Assembly (NCBI GenBank): GCA_002477275.1
Contig: DLOU01000022.1
Location: 1-11,329, forward strand
DNA from: Caryophanales bacterium UBA7476
GTDB taxonomy: Bacteria > Bacillota_I > Bacilli_A > RF39 > UBA660
DNA: 11,329 nucleotides
Direction of reading: 5' to 3'
Numbering within the stretch: the first letter of the stretch is position 1; every line of letters begins with the position of its first letter. Of the stretch, positions 1-6,225 are shown in pieces. The notes beneath the pieces are model-generated. The model ran no database searches. It was not told the origin of the DNA and saw only the letters and a program-made list of their open reading frames with translations. Position numbers and translations under genes: made by a program.

Positions 1-16
1 ATTTGTCAACAGTCTG

Positions 17-48
17 AGAAAGTAATGTAGTTACTTTCTTTTTTATTT
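17..48 (+). terminator. Intrinsic terminator of an upstream gene
   Basis: A perfect 9-bp stem (17-25 pairing with 31-39) encloses a 5-base loop and runs into a T-rich tract to about 48. It presumably ends a gene that lies mostly left of the window. All three forward frames have stops within the first 30 bases, so the upstream gene end cannot be assigned; the frame closing with TAA at 23-25 is one option. The hairpin separates that gene from the kinase promoter that follows. Confidence 0.8.
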
Positions 49-97
49 ACTTAGTTCTTTTTTTATGCTAAAATATCAATAGATAATAGAGGGTGAT
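46..97 (+). promoter_or_regulatory. Promoter and ribosome-binding site of the hybrid kinase gene
   Basis: TAAAAT at 69-74 is preceded by TGC (66-68), giving an extended -10 element. TTTACT at 46-51 is a 4-of-6 match to the -35 consensus at 17-bp spacing. The Shine-Dalgarno site is GGTGAT at 92-97, which pairs with the 3'-shifted part of the anti-SD sequence; it lies 5 bases before the ATG at 103. The predicted leader is about 20 nt. Confidence 0.65.
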
Positions 98-102
98 GAA
101 GT

Positions 103-2916
103 ATGATAGGTACTATTATTTTAAGTTTAATTTATATGATTTTAATTTCAGCTATTTATCTTGGAAAAGAAACAATTCAAAATAGTGAAAATAAAATTTA
201 TAAAAAAATAGTTTATATAAATGTCGCAGGGTTAGTTATTGATATTATTCAGTATTTTTCAATTAAATTTGGAGTAAGTAAAGTAATTATATTTACTATG
301 GCAAAACTCTTTTTACTATATATAAATGTATGGACTTTTGCTTTTTCTTATTATGTTGTTAGTATAAATAATAGGCATTCTAAAAAGTTAAAAGTACTTC
401 TCACAGTCCTTTTATTTATAGTTGCAATTATAAGTATGATTTTACCAATTAATTATTATTTCGATGGTAAAAACAAAATGTATACTTATGGAGCAGCTAC
501 TGAGTTTATGTTTCTTGCTGGACAAGCTTATATGACAATATGTATCATTAGTATAATACTTGATTTAGTAGTTAATAAAAATAAGAAATTAAGACAATAT
601 ACTCCATTTTTATTCTTTATATTTGGTGGTATTTTTGAAATGATTGTTCAAAAAACAAATCCAACTCTTATTATCGTTTCATCTGTTGAAACATTTATTA
701 CTATTTTGATGTACTTCTTTATAGAAAATCCTGATGTAAAACTTATTAATGAATTAGAACTTGCTAAGGAACATGCTGAGAAGGCTAATCGTGCTAAGAG
801 TGAGTTTTTATCTAATATGAGTCATGAGATTAGAACTCCTTTAAATGCTATAGTTGGTTTTTCTGAATGTATAAAGACAGAAGAAACTTTAGAAGATGCT
901 ATGAAAGATGCCGAAGATATTATAATGGCTAGTAATACACTTCTTGAAATAGTTAACGGAATACTTGATATTTCTAAGATTGAAGCTAATAAGATGGAGA
1001 TTGTTAATAAAGAATATACACTTCTTCCAGAACTTCAAAATATTTCTAAATTAATGATACCAAGAATAGGTGAGAAACCTATTGAATTAAAATGTGATTT
1101 TGCTCCTGATATACCTGCTGTTATGTATGGTGATATCGGTAAGATAAAAGAAGTTATAACTAATATTTTAACTAATGCAGTTAAATATACAGAAGAAGGA
1201 TCAATTAACTTTACAGTTAGTTGTATTAATGAAAATGATACATCTTCACTAGTTATTACAATTAAAGATACTGGACGTGGTATTAAACAAGATCAAATTG
1301 ATTCATTATTTACTAAGTTTAATAGACTTGATGAAGATAAAAATACAACTCTTGAAGGAACTGGTCTTGGACTTGCAATAACTAAGTCATTCGTTGAAAT
1401 GATGGGCGGGAAAATTGTTGTTCAAAGTGAATATGGTAAAGGTTCTACGTTTATTGTTTATCTAAGTCAGAAGATAGTTAAACTTCAAGGTGAGATTAGT
1501 AATAGTAGTTCTGTTGAAGATACAGATGAAAATGTTAATTATTCTAATTGTCGTGTACTTGTTGTTGATGATAATGAACTTAATCTTAAGATTATGGATA
1601 AGATTATTAAGAAATATGATATTACTACTGTCTTAATTAAGAGTGGACAAGAGTGTATAGATTTAATTAGTGGTGGAGATAAGTTTGATCTTATTTTAAT
1701 GGATGATATGATGCCAGGAATGAGAGGAACTGAAGCCTTTAAAAAATTAAAAGAAATACCTGGTTTTGATATTCCAGTTGTTGCTCTTACAGCTAATGCA
1801 CTTAGTGGTATGAGAGAAAGTTATTTAAAAGATGGTTTTGATGATTATTTAGCTAAACCAATTGATAAAAAAGAATTATTACGTGTTCTTAAAGATTATT
1901 TAAATAGAAAGAAAAATACAGATTCTTCTAATGAAAAACTAAATAATACTATAGAGTTATTAAAAGAAGATTTAAATTCAATTAATAATGAAGAAGAAAT
2001 TGAAACTTTAGAGGATGAACCTGTAAAGGAAAATAAAACTAAAGAAACTAATAATTCTACTGCATTTGATGATTCACCTAGAATTTTAATAGTTGATGAT
2101 AATAAACTTAATATTAAAATTACAGAAAAACTTCTTAAGAATTATAATTTCGTATTAGAAGAAGCTTTAAGTGGACAAGAGTGTATAGATAAAGTTAAGA
2201 AAACAACATATACACTAATCTTTATGGATTATATGATGCCAGAGATGGATGGAATAGAGACATTAAATAGATTAAAACAAATACCTGGTTTTAATACGAA
2301 AGTAGTTGCTCTTACAGCTGATGCTATTAATGGAGCTAGAGAAAGATTCTTAGATGCAGGATTTGATGAATATATATCTAAACCTGTTGATAAAAAATTA
2401 TTTGAGGAAGTAATTGCTGAATTTATATTAGCAAGAACAAAAGAAAATAAATTTCCTAAAGAATGGTTTGATATGAGTAAAGAAGTTAGTGAGATAGAAA
2501 TAGATAGCGATAAGATTTCTGATTCAGAAAATTCTACTACTTTAGTTTCTGAAGATGTTGTTGGTAATACTGATTATTTAATTAAAAATGGTATTGAATA
2601 TGGTAGAGCATTAGAACTTCTTGGTGATAGAGAGATGTATAATGAAACTCTTAATGACTTTTTATCAGCTATTGATGAAAAACTTTCTAACATGGAAAAA
2701 TATGTTGAAGAAAATAATATGGAAGATTATGCAATACTTGCTCATTCATTAAAAAGTGATAGTAAATATTTAGGATTTGCTAAACTTTCAGAAATTGCTT
2801 TAGAACATGAAATGCGCGGTAAGAATAATGATTCATCTTATATTAAGAGTAACTTTAAAATACTTAAAGATGAGACACTTAGAATTATTGATATAGTTAA
2901 AAAATATTTAGGATAG
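103..2916 (+). CDS. Membrane hybrid histidine kinase with two receiver domains and HPt domain
   Basis: A complete 937-residue phosphorelay sensor. Residues 1-207 hold about six or seven hydrophobic membrane segments with no large extracellular loop, so the signal is probably sensed in or at the membrane. A short coiled linker (214-232) leads to the HisKA domain with phospho-acceptor H241 (SHEIRTPLN). The HATPase domain has an N-box with N354 and N358, a G1 box DTGRGI (389-394) and a G2 box GTGLGL (419-424). Receiver 1 (about 484-600) has D489/D490, phospho-acceptor D534, T563 and K585. Receiver 2 (about 660-775) has D665/D666, D709, T738 and K760. A C-terminal HPt domain carries H881 (LAHSLKSDS). 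All key residues are present, so it should be active. It has no DNA-binding output domain, and no partner response regulator is adjacent, so its target is unknown. It is monocistronic, between its own promoter and terminator. Confidence 0.95.
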   Translation: MIGTIILSLIYMILISAIYLGKETIQNSENKIYKKIVYINVAGLVIDIIQYFSIKFGVSKVIIFTMAKLFLLYINVWTFAFSYYVVSINNRHSKKLKVLLTVLLFIVAIISMILPINYYFDGKNKMYTYGAATEFMFLAGQAYMTICIISIILDLVVNKNKKLRQYTPFLFFIFGGIFEMIVQKTNPTLIIVSSVETFITILMYFFIENPDVKLINELELAKEHAEKANRAKSEFLSNMSHEIRTPLNAIVGFSECIKTEETLEDAMKDAEDIIMASNTLLEIVNGILDISKIEANKMEIVNKEYTLLPELQNISKLMIPRIGEKPIELKCDFAPDIPAVMYGDIGKIKEVITNILTNAVKYTEEGSINFTVSCINENDTSSLVITIKDTGRGIKQDQIDSLFTKFNRLDEDKNTTLEGTGLGLAITKSFVEMMGGKIVVQSEYGKGSTFIVYLSQKIVKLQGEISNSSSVEDTDENVNYSNCRVLVVDDNELNLKIMDKIIKKYDITTVLIKSGQECIDLISGGDKFDLILMDDMMPGMRGTEAFKKLKEIPGFDIPVVALTANALSGMRESYLKDGFDDYLAKPIDKKELLRVLKDYLNRKKNTDSSNEKLNNTIELLKEDLNSINNEEEIETLEDEPVKENKTKETNNSTAFDDSPRILIVDDNKLNIKITEKLLKNYNFVLEEALSGQECIDKVKKTTYTLIFMDYMMPEMDGIETLNRLKQIPGFNTKVVALTADAINGARERFLDAGFDEYISKPVDKKLFEEVIAEFILARTKENKFPKEWFDMSKEVSEIEIDSDKISDSENSTTLVSEDVVGNTDYLIKNGIEYGRALELLGDREMYNETLNDFLSAIDEKLSNMEKYVEENNMEDYAILAHSLKSDSKYLGFAKLSEIALEHEMRGKNNDSSYIKSNFKILKDETLRIIDIVKKYLG
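1642..2190 (+). repeat. Internal receiver-domain duplication within the kinase gene
   Basis: The two receiver domains are tandem copies offset by 176 codons. A 21-base stretch at 1642-1662 is identical to 2170-2190, encoding SGQECID in both (residues 514-520 and 690-696). Other near-identical stretches encode IPGF and VVALTA, and the C-terminal ends share the pattern GFD-Y-KP-DKK. The nucleotide-level identity suggests a fairly recent duplication or gene conversion between the two halves. Confidence 0.75.
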
Positions 2917-2936
2917 AGTTTCCTCTATCTTTTTTT
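2912..2936 (+). terminator. Intrinsic terminator of the kinase gene
   Basis: A 7-bp perfect stem (GATAGAG at 2912-2918 with CTCTATC at 2923-2929) has a 4-base loop and is followed by a run of seven T. The left arm overlaps the TAG stop codon at 2914-2916, so coding sequence and terminator are compacted together. Confidence 0.88.
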
Positions 2937-2961
2937 GTATACTTTATTTATTTTTACACAT

Positions 2962-2975
2962 TATAATAGTGGAGG
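2962..2975 (+). promoter_or_regulatory. -10 box and Shine-Dalgarno site of the lipoprotein gene
   Basis: A consensus TATAAT lies at 2962-2967, and GGAGG at 2971-2975 sits 6 bases before the ATG at 2982. No convincing -35 box is present at 16-18 bp. The -10 box ends only 3 bases before the ribosome-binding site, so transcription would start in or just after it. Either the leader is extremely short or the true promoter differs. Confidence 0.5.
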
Positions 2976-2981
2976 AATAAT

Positions 2982-3533
2982 ATGAAAAAGTATTTAAAAG
3001 AATTATTAGTTGTTGTACTATTTATTTTATTATTAAGTGGTTGTGGTAATATTACTGATACACCTTCTTCTAAAGTAGAAAACTTTATGTCAAAATATCA
3101 AAAATTAGATAGCGAAGTACTTGCTCAACTTGATAATGTAGTTAGTAATAATACCGAACTTAGTGATGATCAAAAAGAGGATTATCGTAGTTTAATGGAA
3201 AGACAGTATCAAGATTTATCATACAAAATTAAAGATGAAAATACATTAGGTGATTCTTCTTCAGTTAATGTTGAAGTAGAAGTATATGATTATAGAAATG
3301 CTCTTTCTAAAAGTGAAATTTATTATGAGCAAAATAAAGATAAGTTTCAAAAAGAAGATGGTACACTTGATAACTCAAAGTATTGGGATTATAAAATAAG
3401 TGAAATGAAAACTGTAGAAGATAGAATAAAATATGAAATTATTTTTACACTACATAAAGAAGATGGAAAATGGATACTTGAAGATATCAGTGATTTAGAT
3501 AGAGAAAAAATACATGGACTTTATGTTGGTTAG
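2982..3533 (+). CDS. Small secreted lipoprotein of unknown function
   Basis: A 183-residue protein. Its N-terminus has a basic start (MKKYLK), a hydrophobic stretch (8-18) and a lipobox LSGC with C21 as the lipidated cysteine, so it should be anchored on the outer face of the membrane. The rest is hydrophilic and acidic: helical up to about residue 90, then strand-rich segments (VNVEVEVYDY, KYEIIFTLHKEDGKWILEDI). A helix followed by strands ending in DGKW-L is reminiscent of NTF2-like or DUF4878-type lipoproteins of Gram-positive bacteria; this fold assignment is inferred. No catalytic motif is seen. It has its own promoter region and terminator and shows no operon link to its neighbours. Confidence 0.85.
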   Translation: MKKYLKELLVVVLFILLLSGCGNITDTPSSKVENFMSKYQKLDSEVLAQLDNVVSNNTELSDDQKEDYRSLMERQYQDLSYKIKDENTLGDSSSVNVEVEVYDYRNALSKSEIYYEQNKDKFQKEDGTLDNSKYWDYKISEMKTVEDRIKYEIIFTLHKEDGKWILEDISDLDREKIHGLYVG

Positions 3534-3544
3534 TAAATATATGT

Positions 3545-3574
3545 AAAGAAGAGTTAAAATGCTTTTCTTTTTTT
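3545..3574 (+). terminator. Intrinsic terminator of the lipoprotein gene
   Basis: A 9-bp stem (3545-3553 with 3562-3570, one G-T wobble) with an 8-base loop is followed by a T run to 3574. It covers the upstream ATG at 3559 of the next open frame, which argues that translation of that frame begins later, at 3598. Confidence 0.75.
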
Positions 3575-3594
3575 GTTATAATAAAATTGGTGAT
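3554..3594 (+). promoter_or_regulatory. Promoter and ribosome-binding site of the transglutaminase-like gene
   Basis: A consensus TATAAT at 3577-3582 is preceded by TGT (3574-3576), giving an extended -10 element. TTAAAA at 3554-3559 is a weak -35 box at 17-bp spacing, overlapping the preceding terminator. The Shine-Dalgarno site GGTGAT (3589-3594) lies 3 bases before the ATG at 3598. Transcription would start about where the ribosome-binding site begins, leaving a leader of roughly 10 nt. Confidence 0.65.
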
Positions 3595-3597
3595 AGT

Positions 3598-4602
3598 ATG
3601 ACTTTAAAAGAATTAATATTAAAAGATATGCCTGATGATTTAAACGATTTAGAAAAGGCTAGATATATTTATTTAAAGTTAGCATTTTATTTAAACTTTA
3701 GTACTAAGTATAATAATACTGATGGCAATGAATTTGCTAGAATGTCTTATCCTGATGTTGATACTTCTAAATTTAATAAGAATCAAATTATATGTAAAGA
3801 GTGGTCAAAAATTTATTCTTATCTTCTTAATGAAGTAGGAATTCATAATGAAATATGCAGTTCTCATCATACTAATGTTGTCTTTGAATATAATCATAAA
3901 TTATGGGTTGCAGATGCTACTTATGGACAGTATACTGATTTAGCTAAAATTAGATATGGGGATCATACTGAATATTTTGGTGTACGTAATTCACAAAATA
4001 TAGATGAGTTTTGTACTTCAGTTAATCCTTTTGATAATGATAATAAATTGATAGAAGAAATAGATAAAAAATTTAATTTTTATACTGAGCGAAAAGAATA
4101 TTTTGAACAGTTAAAGAAAAAATTGTTTTTATTAAAAGAAAAAGGTGGGACTATTTCAGAAAAACTTGATAGTTTATTTGAAATAATTGGTGTTCTTGAT
4201 AATGGTTATTATGAATCAAAAGATTATGTTAGAAATATAGAAAAGATGTTTTTATCAGAAGAAGAATGTAAGAAAATTTCAGCTGTTGAGTTAAAAAGGA
4301 CAAATAAAAATAAAGAAGTTGATATTGTTCAATGTATTTATGTGAAAGAAGATGGTAGATATAATTATTATTTACTTGCTCCTAATATGCCTGTTATAAA
4401 AGTAGATGAAAGTGAAATTGTAAAAATGTCTTTTCTTGGATATGCAATTGATGAAGAAAAGAAAATACCTGGCATAGATTTTCCTCAAAGATTTAAAGAA
4501 GGAGTTCCAACTAAGAAGTCTTTTATGTATAAAATTAATAGGAATTTTGTTCCTTCTAAAATAGTAGCGTATGATAAAACTCAATTTGGATCAATTATTT
4601 AA
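3598..4602 (+). CDS. Transglutaminase/cysteine-protease-fold protein
   Basis: A 334-residue, apparently cytosolic protein with no signal peptide. The N-terminal 140 residues look like a transglutaminase-like (papain-fold) core: a helical lead-in (DLEKARYIYLKLAFYL), a cysteine at the start of a helix (C66, in ICKEWSKIYSYLL), a histidine before a strand (H91, in HHTNVVFEYN) and an aspartate (D106, in LWVADATYG). C, H and D in this order and spacing match the family's catalytic triad. Residues 140-334 are charged and helical with no domain I recognise. An in-frame ATG at 3559 would add 13 residues, but it lies inside the preceding terminator and upstream of the -10 box, so 3598 is preferred. The substrate is unknown; a protease, amidase or crosslinking role is equally possible. 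Confidence 0.8.
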   Translation: MTLKELILKDMPDDLNDLEKARYIYLKLAFYLNFSTKYNNTDGNEFARMSYPDVDTSKFNKNQIICKEWSKIYSYLLNEVGIHNEICSSHHTNVVFEYNHKLWVADATYGQYTDLAKIRYGDHTEYFGVRNSQNIDEFCTSVNPFDNDNKLIEEIDKKFNFYTERKEYFEQLKKKLFLLKEKGGTISEKLDSLFEIIGVLDNGYYESKDYVRNIEKMFLSEEECKKISAVELKRTNKNKEVDIVQCIYVKEDGRYNYYLLAPNMPVIKVDESEIVKMSFLGYAIDEEKKIPGIDFPQRFKEGVPTKKSFMYKINRNFVPSKIVAYDKTQFGSII

Positions 4603-4619
4603 CAATTGGTCTTTTTTTT
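4589..4619 (+). terminator. Intrinsic terminator of the transglutaminase-like gene
   Basis: An 8-bp stem (4589-4596 with 4604-4611, one G-T wobble) with a 7-base loop is followed by eight T. The loop contains most of the stop codon TAA at 4600-4602, the same overlap of stop and terminator as in the kinase gene. Confidence 0.82.
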
Positions 4620-4635
4620 GTTAAATTTCATAAGT

Positions 4636-4648
4636 TAAAATAGGTGAT
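4636..4648 (+). promoter_or_regulatory. -10 box and ribosome-binding site of the truncated dacA gene
   Basis: TAAAAT at 4636-4641 is directly followed by AGGTGAT at 4642-4648, 4 bases before the ATG at 4653. No clear -35 box is visible at the expected distance, where the previous terminator's T run lies. The leader would be only a few bases long. The GTG at 4644 lies inside the Shine-Dalgarno site and is not the start. Confidence 0.5.
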
Positions 4649-4652
4649 TATA

Positions 4653-4835
4653 ATGAAGAAATTTCTTTTTATTTTTCTTTTTTTCTTTTTACTTTTTCCA
4701 TTTAATGCATTTGCTTTAACTGATACAGCTAAAAGTACTGTTGTTATGGATATAGATAGTGGTAGAATTTTGTATCAAAAAAATATGAATGAAAAAAGGT
4801 TAATTGCTTCTATTACTAAGATTATGACTACATAG
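4653..4835 (+). pseudogene. dacA: Truncated D-alanyl-D-alanine carboxypeptidase (PBP5/DacA family), 5' fragment
   Basis: This 60-codon fragment starts with a strong signal peptide (MKKFLFIFLFFFLLFPFNAFA, cleavage likely after AFA). The first strands typical of low-molecular-weight penicillin-binding proteins follow (STVVMDIDSGRILYQKNMNEKRLIASITKIMTT). It includes the SITK catalytic SxxK motif, then ends at TAG. Full PBP5-type enzymes are about 380-420 residues and also need SxN and KTG motifs, which are absent here. No forward frame downstream resumes the dacA sequence, so this is not a simple frameshift. The break is most easily explained by insertion of foreign DNA or a rearrangement within the conserved KIMT-coding segment; a misassembly cannot be excluded. 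The signal sequence and active-site serine remain, but the product should be inactive. Confidence 0.85.
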
Positions 4836-4909
4836 TGATGAACAGTAAATATATTAGAAATATAAACAATATTTGTACAAGTAAATATGCTGTTTATTAT
4901 AGTATTGAT

Positions 4910-4928
4910 GTATATATACTATATATAC
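4910..4928. repeat. 19-bp palindrome (9-bp arms around a central C)
   Basis: GTATATATA and TATATATAC flank a single central C, making a perfect inverted repeat. It lies 15 bp upstream of the -35 box of the first operon-side promoter and 80-100 bp from the dacA break. An operator or a recombination-related site are possibilities. The arms are almost pure TA repeat, so chance in AT-rich DNA is a serious alternative. Confidence 0.5.
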
Positions 4929-4942
4929 TTCCGAATTATTAA

Positions 4943-4972
4943 TTGTTAAAATTTTAAAAAAGGTAGTATAAT
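4943..4972 (+). promoter_or_regulatory. Promoter P1 upstream of the small ORF
   Basis: TTGTTA (4943-4948) and TATAAT (4967-4972) are separated by 18 bp. Predicted transcription starts near 4979, next to the GAGGA ribosome-binding site (4980-4984) of the 26-codon ORF. It has the same compact layout as the host-side genes. Confidence 0.65.
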
Positions 4973-4990
4973 TGATATTGAGGAATTGTT

Positions 4991-5071
4991 ATGAAAAAAA
5001 TGAATGTAATTGTAATATTTGATGAAATTTACAATACATGCTATAATAAGCAACAATTAAGTTTGTATTAG
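4991..5071 (+). CDS. Possible 26-residue peptide or gene remnant
   Basis: ATG at 4991 follows GAGGA at 6-base spacing and a well-placed promoter, and the frame closes at TAG 5069-5071. The peptide begins MKKMNVIVIFDEIYNTC and resembles nothing I recognise. It has no run of a single amino acid that would suggest an attenuator leader, and no following terminator hairpin is clear. It may be a short leader peptide, or the surviving 5' end of a gene lost when the region was rearranged. Promoter P2 lies inside it, which slightly favours the remnant explanation. Confidence 0.35.
   Translation: MKKMNVIVIFDEIYNTCYNKQQLSLY
5019..5047 (+). promoter_or_regulatory. Promoter P2 of the nine-gene operon
   Basis: TTGATG (5019-5024, 4 of 6 matches) and consensus TATAAT (5042-5047) are separated by exactly 17 bp. 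TGC at 5039-5041 makes the -10 box extended. It is the strongest-looking promoter on this side and the nearest to the first operon gene. The start would be near 5054, giving a leader of about 70 nt before the NUDIX ATG. No other promoter of this quality was noticed between the packed genes downstream. Confidence 0.7.
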
Positions 5072-5125
5072 AAGTATTTTAGAATTTTCACTTTTTTTAA
5101 AACAGATCATGTTAGGAGTGAGATA

Positions 5126-5593
5126 ATGGAAAAAGTTAAATTAATGAATATGTGTAAAATAGTTAATCCTAAAACAAAGCAAGTTCTAGTTCAAGAGAGA
5201 GTAAAAAATTGGCAAGGTATAGCATTTCCAGGTGGTAAAGTCGAATTTGGAGAAAGCATTGTTCCTTCTGTAAAAAGAGAAGTTTATGAGGAAACTGGGC
5301 TAAAATTAAATAAGATTAGAATATGTGGTATTAAAGACTGGTATGATAAAAAGGAAAAAGAAAGACAGTTAATTATTTTATTTGTATCAGATGATTTTAC
5401 TGGAGAATTAATTTCAGAAACATCAGAAGGAAAAGTTTATTGGATTAATGAAGAAGAATTGAAAAATCAAAATTTAGCTTATGATTTTGATAAATTATTG
5501 GAAGTTTTTAATAATGAAGAAATAAATGAAATGATATATAATGATAATGAAAATTTAGATGAAAATTTGAGATGGAATTTAGAGTTATACTAA
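5126..5593 (+). CDS. NUDIX hydrolase (MutT-like)
   Basis: A 155-residue protein with a perfect NUDIX box, G37-x5-E43-x7-R51-E52-x2-E55-E56-x-G58. The acidic residues should bind Mg2+ and drive cleavage of a nucleoside-diphosphate-linked substrate. The preceding strand and turn (VLVQERVKNWQGIAFPGG) resemble MutT/8-oxo-dGTP-type members, so a damaged or modified nucleoside triphosphate is a reasonable but unproven substrate. About 25 acidic residues at the C-terminus extend past the usual domain. The start is fixed by AGGAG at 5114-5118, 7 bases before the ATG. It is the first gene of the operon; the nucleotide kinase follows after 24 bases. Confidence 0.92.
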   Translation: MEKVKLMNMCKIVNPKTKQVLVQERVKNWQGIAFPGGKVEFGESIVPSVKREVYEETGLKLNKIRICGIKDWYDKKEKERQLIILFVSDDFTGELISETSEGKVYWINEEELKNQNLAYDFDKLLEVFNNEEINEMIYNDNENLDENLRWNLELY

Positions 5594-5617
5594 TAAATGC
5601 TTTTTTTGGGAGAAATT

Positions 5618-6220
5618 ATGAGAATTGCAATTGAAGGAATGGATGGAGTTGGTAAAACAACTTTAGCTAAAATATTAGTTAAAAAATTAGATTATGAATA
5701 TGTTGATAAACCTTTTAAATTTTTATTTGATGGTTTGAATTTAGATGAAAATGATATAAAAAATATAGAATGGAAATTATATGAGACACAAGATGAGGCA
5801 CTTATAACTTTATTTTATGGTATGGGCTTACTTTATGGGACAAGGTGTAATCTATCAGAAAATATAATCTATGATAGACATTTTGTATCAAATTATTACT
5901 GGCATGGTACAGAAGAAACGGAAACGTTACATAATGAATTAATAAAGCTGTGTGGCGAACCTGATTTAACAATTTTGTTAAAAGCTAAAATTTCTACAAG
6001 AATGCAAAGAATTTATGATAGAAATCATGATGATAAAGATTTATCAAATTGTGCTATGTATGATGATGGCTATGATAAAATGGAAAAATTTTTGGAGAGT
6101 AATGGGTTTGATTATATAGTTATTGATACAGATAATCTTATGCCAGATGAAGTTGCTGATATTGCACTAAAAAATATAGAAAAAAGAAAAATAAAAGTAT
6201 TAGCCAAAGAAGGGAAGTAA
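5618..6220 (+). CDS. Thymidylate-kinase-like P-loop nucleotide kinase
   Basis: A 200-residue protein of the dTMP kinase / deoxynucleoside kinase superfamily. It has a Walker A loop GMDGVGKT (residues 7-14), a DRH motif (86-88, in IIYDRHFVSNYYWHG) and an arginine-rich LID region (R128, R131, R135). It should transfer phosphate from ATP to a nucleotide or nucleoside. The sequence differs enough from housekeeping Tmk that the acceptor is uncertain; a modified nucleotide or another small molecule is possible. GGGAG at 5608-5612 points to the ATG at 5618; the upstream in-frame ATG at 5597 would add MLFLGEI before the first strand and lacks a ribosome-binding site. The ASCH gene begins 5 bases after the stop. 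Confidence 0.87.
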   Translation: MRIAIEGMDGVGKTTLAKILVKKLDYEYVDKPFKFLFDGLNLDENDIKNIEWKLYETQDEALITLFYGMGLLYGTRCNLSENIIYDRHFVSNYYWHGTEETETLHNELIKLCGEPDLTILLKAKISTRMQRIYDRNHDDKDLSNCAMYDDGYDKMEKFLESNGFDYIVIDTDNLMPDEVADIALKNIEKRKIKVLAKEGK

Positions 6221-6225
6221 ATAAC

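Larger units (their letters stand above)
4830..5125 (+). other. Boundary region between broken dacA and the operon
   Basis: About 290 bases lacking a confident gene. It begins exactly where dacA homology ends. A 9-bp direct repeat AGTAAATAT occurs at 4844-4852 and 4880-4888, an 8-bp palindrome TTGTACAA lies at 4873-4880, and a 19-bp palindrome lies at 4910-4928. Two promoters (4943-4972 and 5019-5047) and a 26-codon ORF (4991-5071) follow. From 5072 to 5125 I see no convincing hairpin or riboswitch-like structure, only the NUDIX ribosome-binding site. The region may hold an attachment site of an integrated element, but no recombinase gene is in view. Confidence 0.55.

Noticed and set aside
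3559..3597. N-terminal extension of the transglutaminase-like protein from the ATG at 3559
   Set aside because: It sits within the preceding terminator and upstream of the -10 box, while the ATG at 3598 has a GGTGAT ribosome-binding site.
4372..4584. Minus-strand open frame of 70 codons
   Set aside because: It lies entirely inside the transglutaminase-like gene, has no ribosome-binding site, and is of low complexity.
4838..4942. 34-codon open frame (MNSKYIRNINN...) directly after the dacA break
   Set aside because: No ribosome-binding site, unusual tyrosine/isoleucine-rich composition that follows from AT-rich DNA, and it runs through the TA palindrome.
5072..5125. Possible attenuator hairpin before the NUDIX gene
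   Set aside because: Only 4-5 weak pairs can be drawn before the T run, far poorer than the other terminators in the window.
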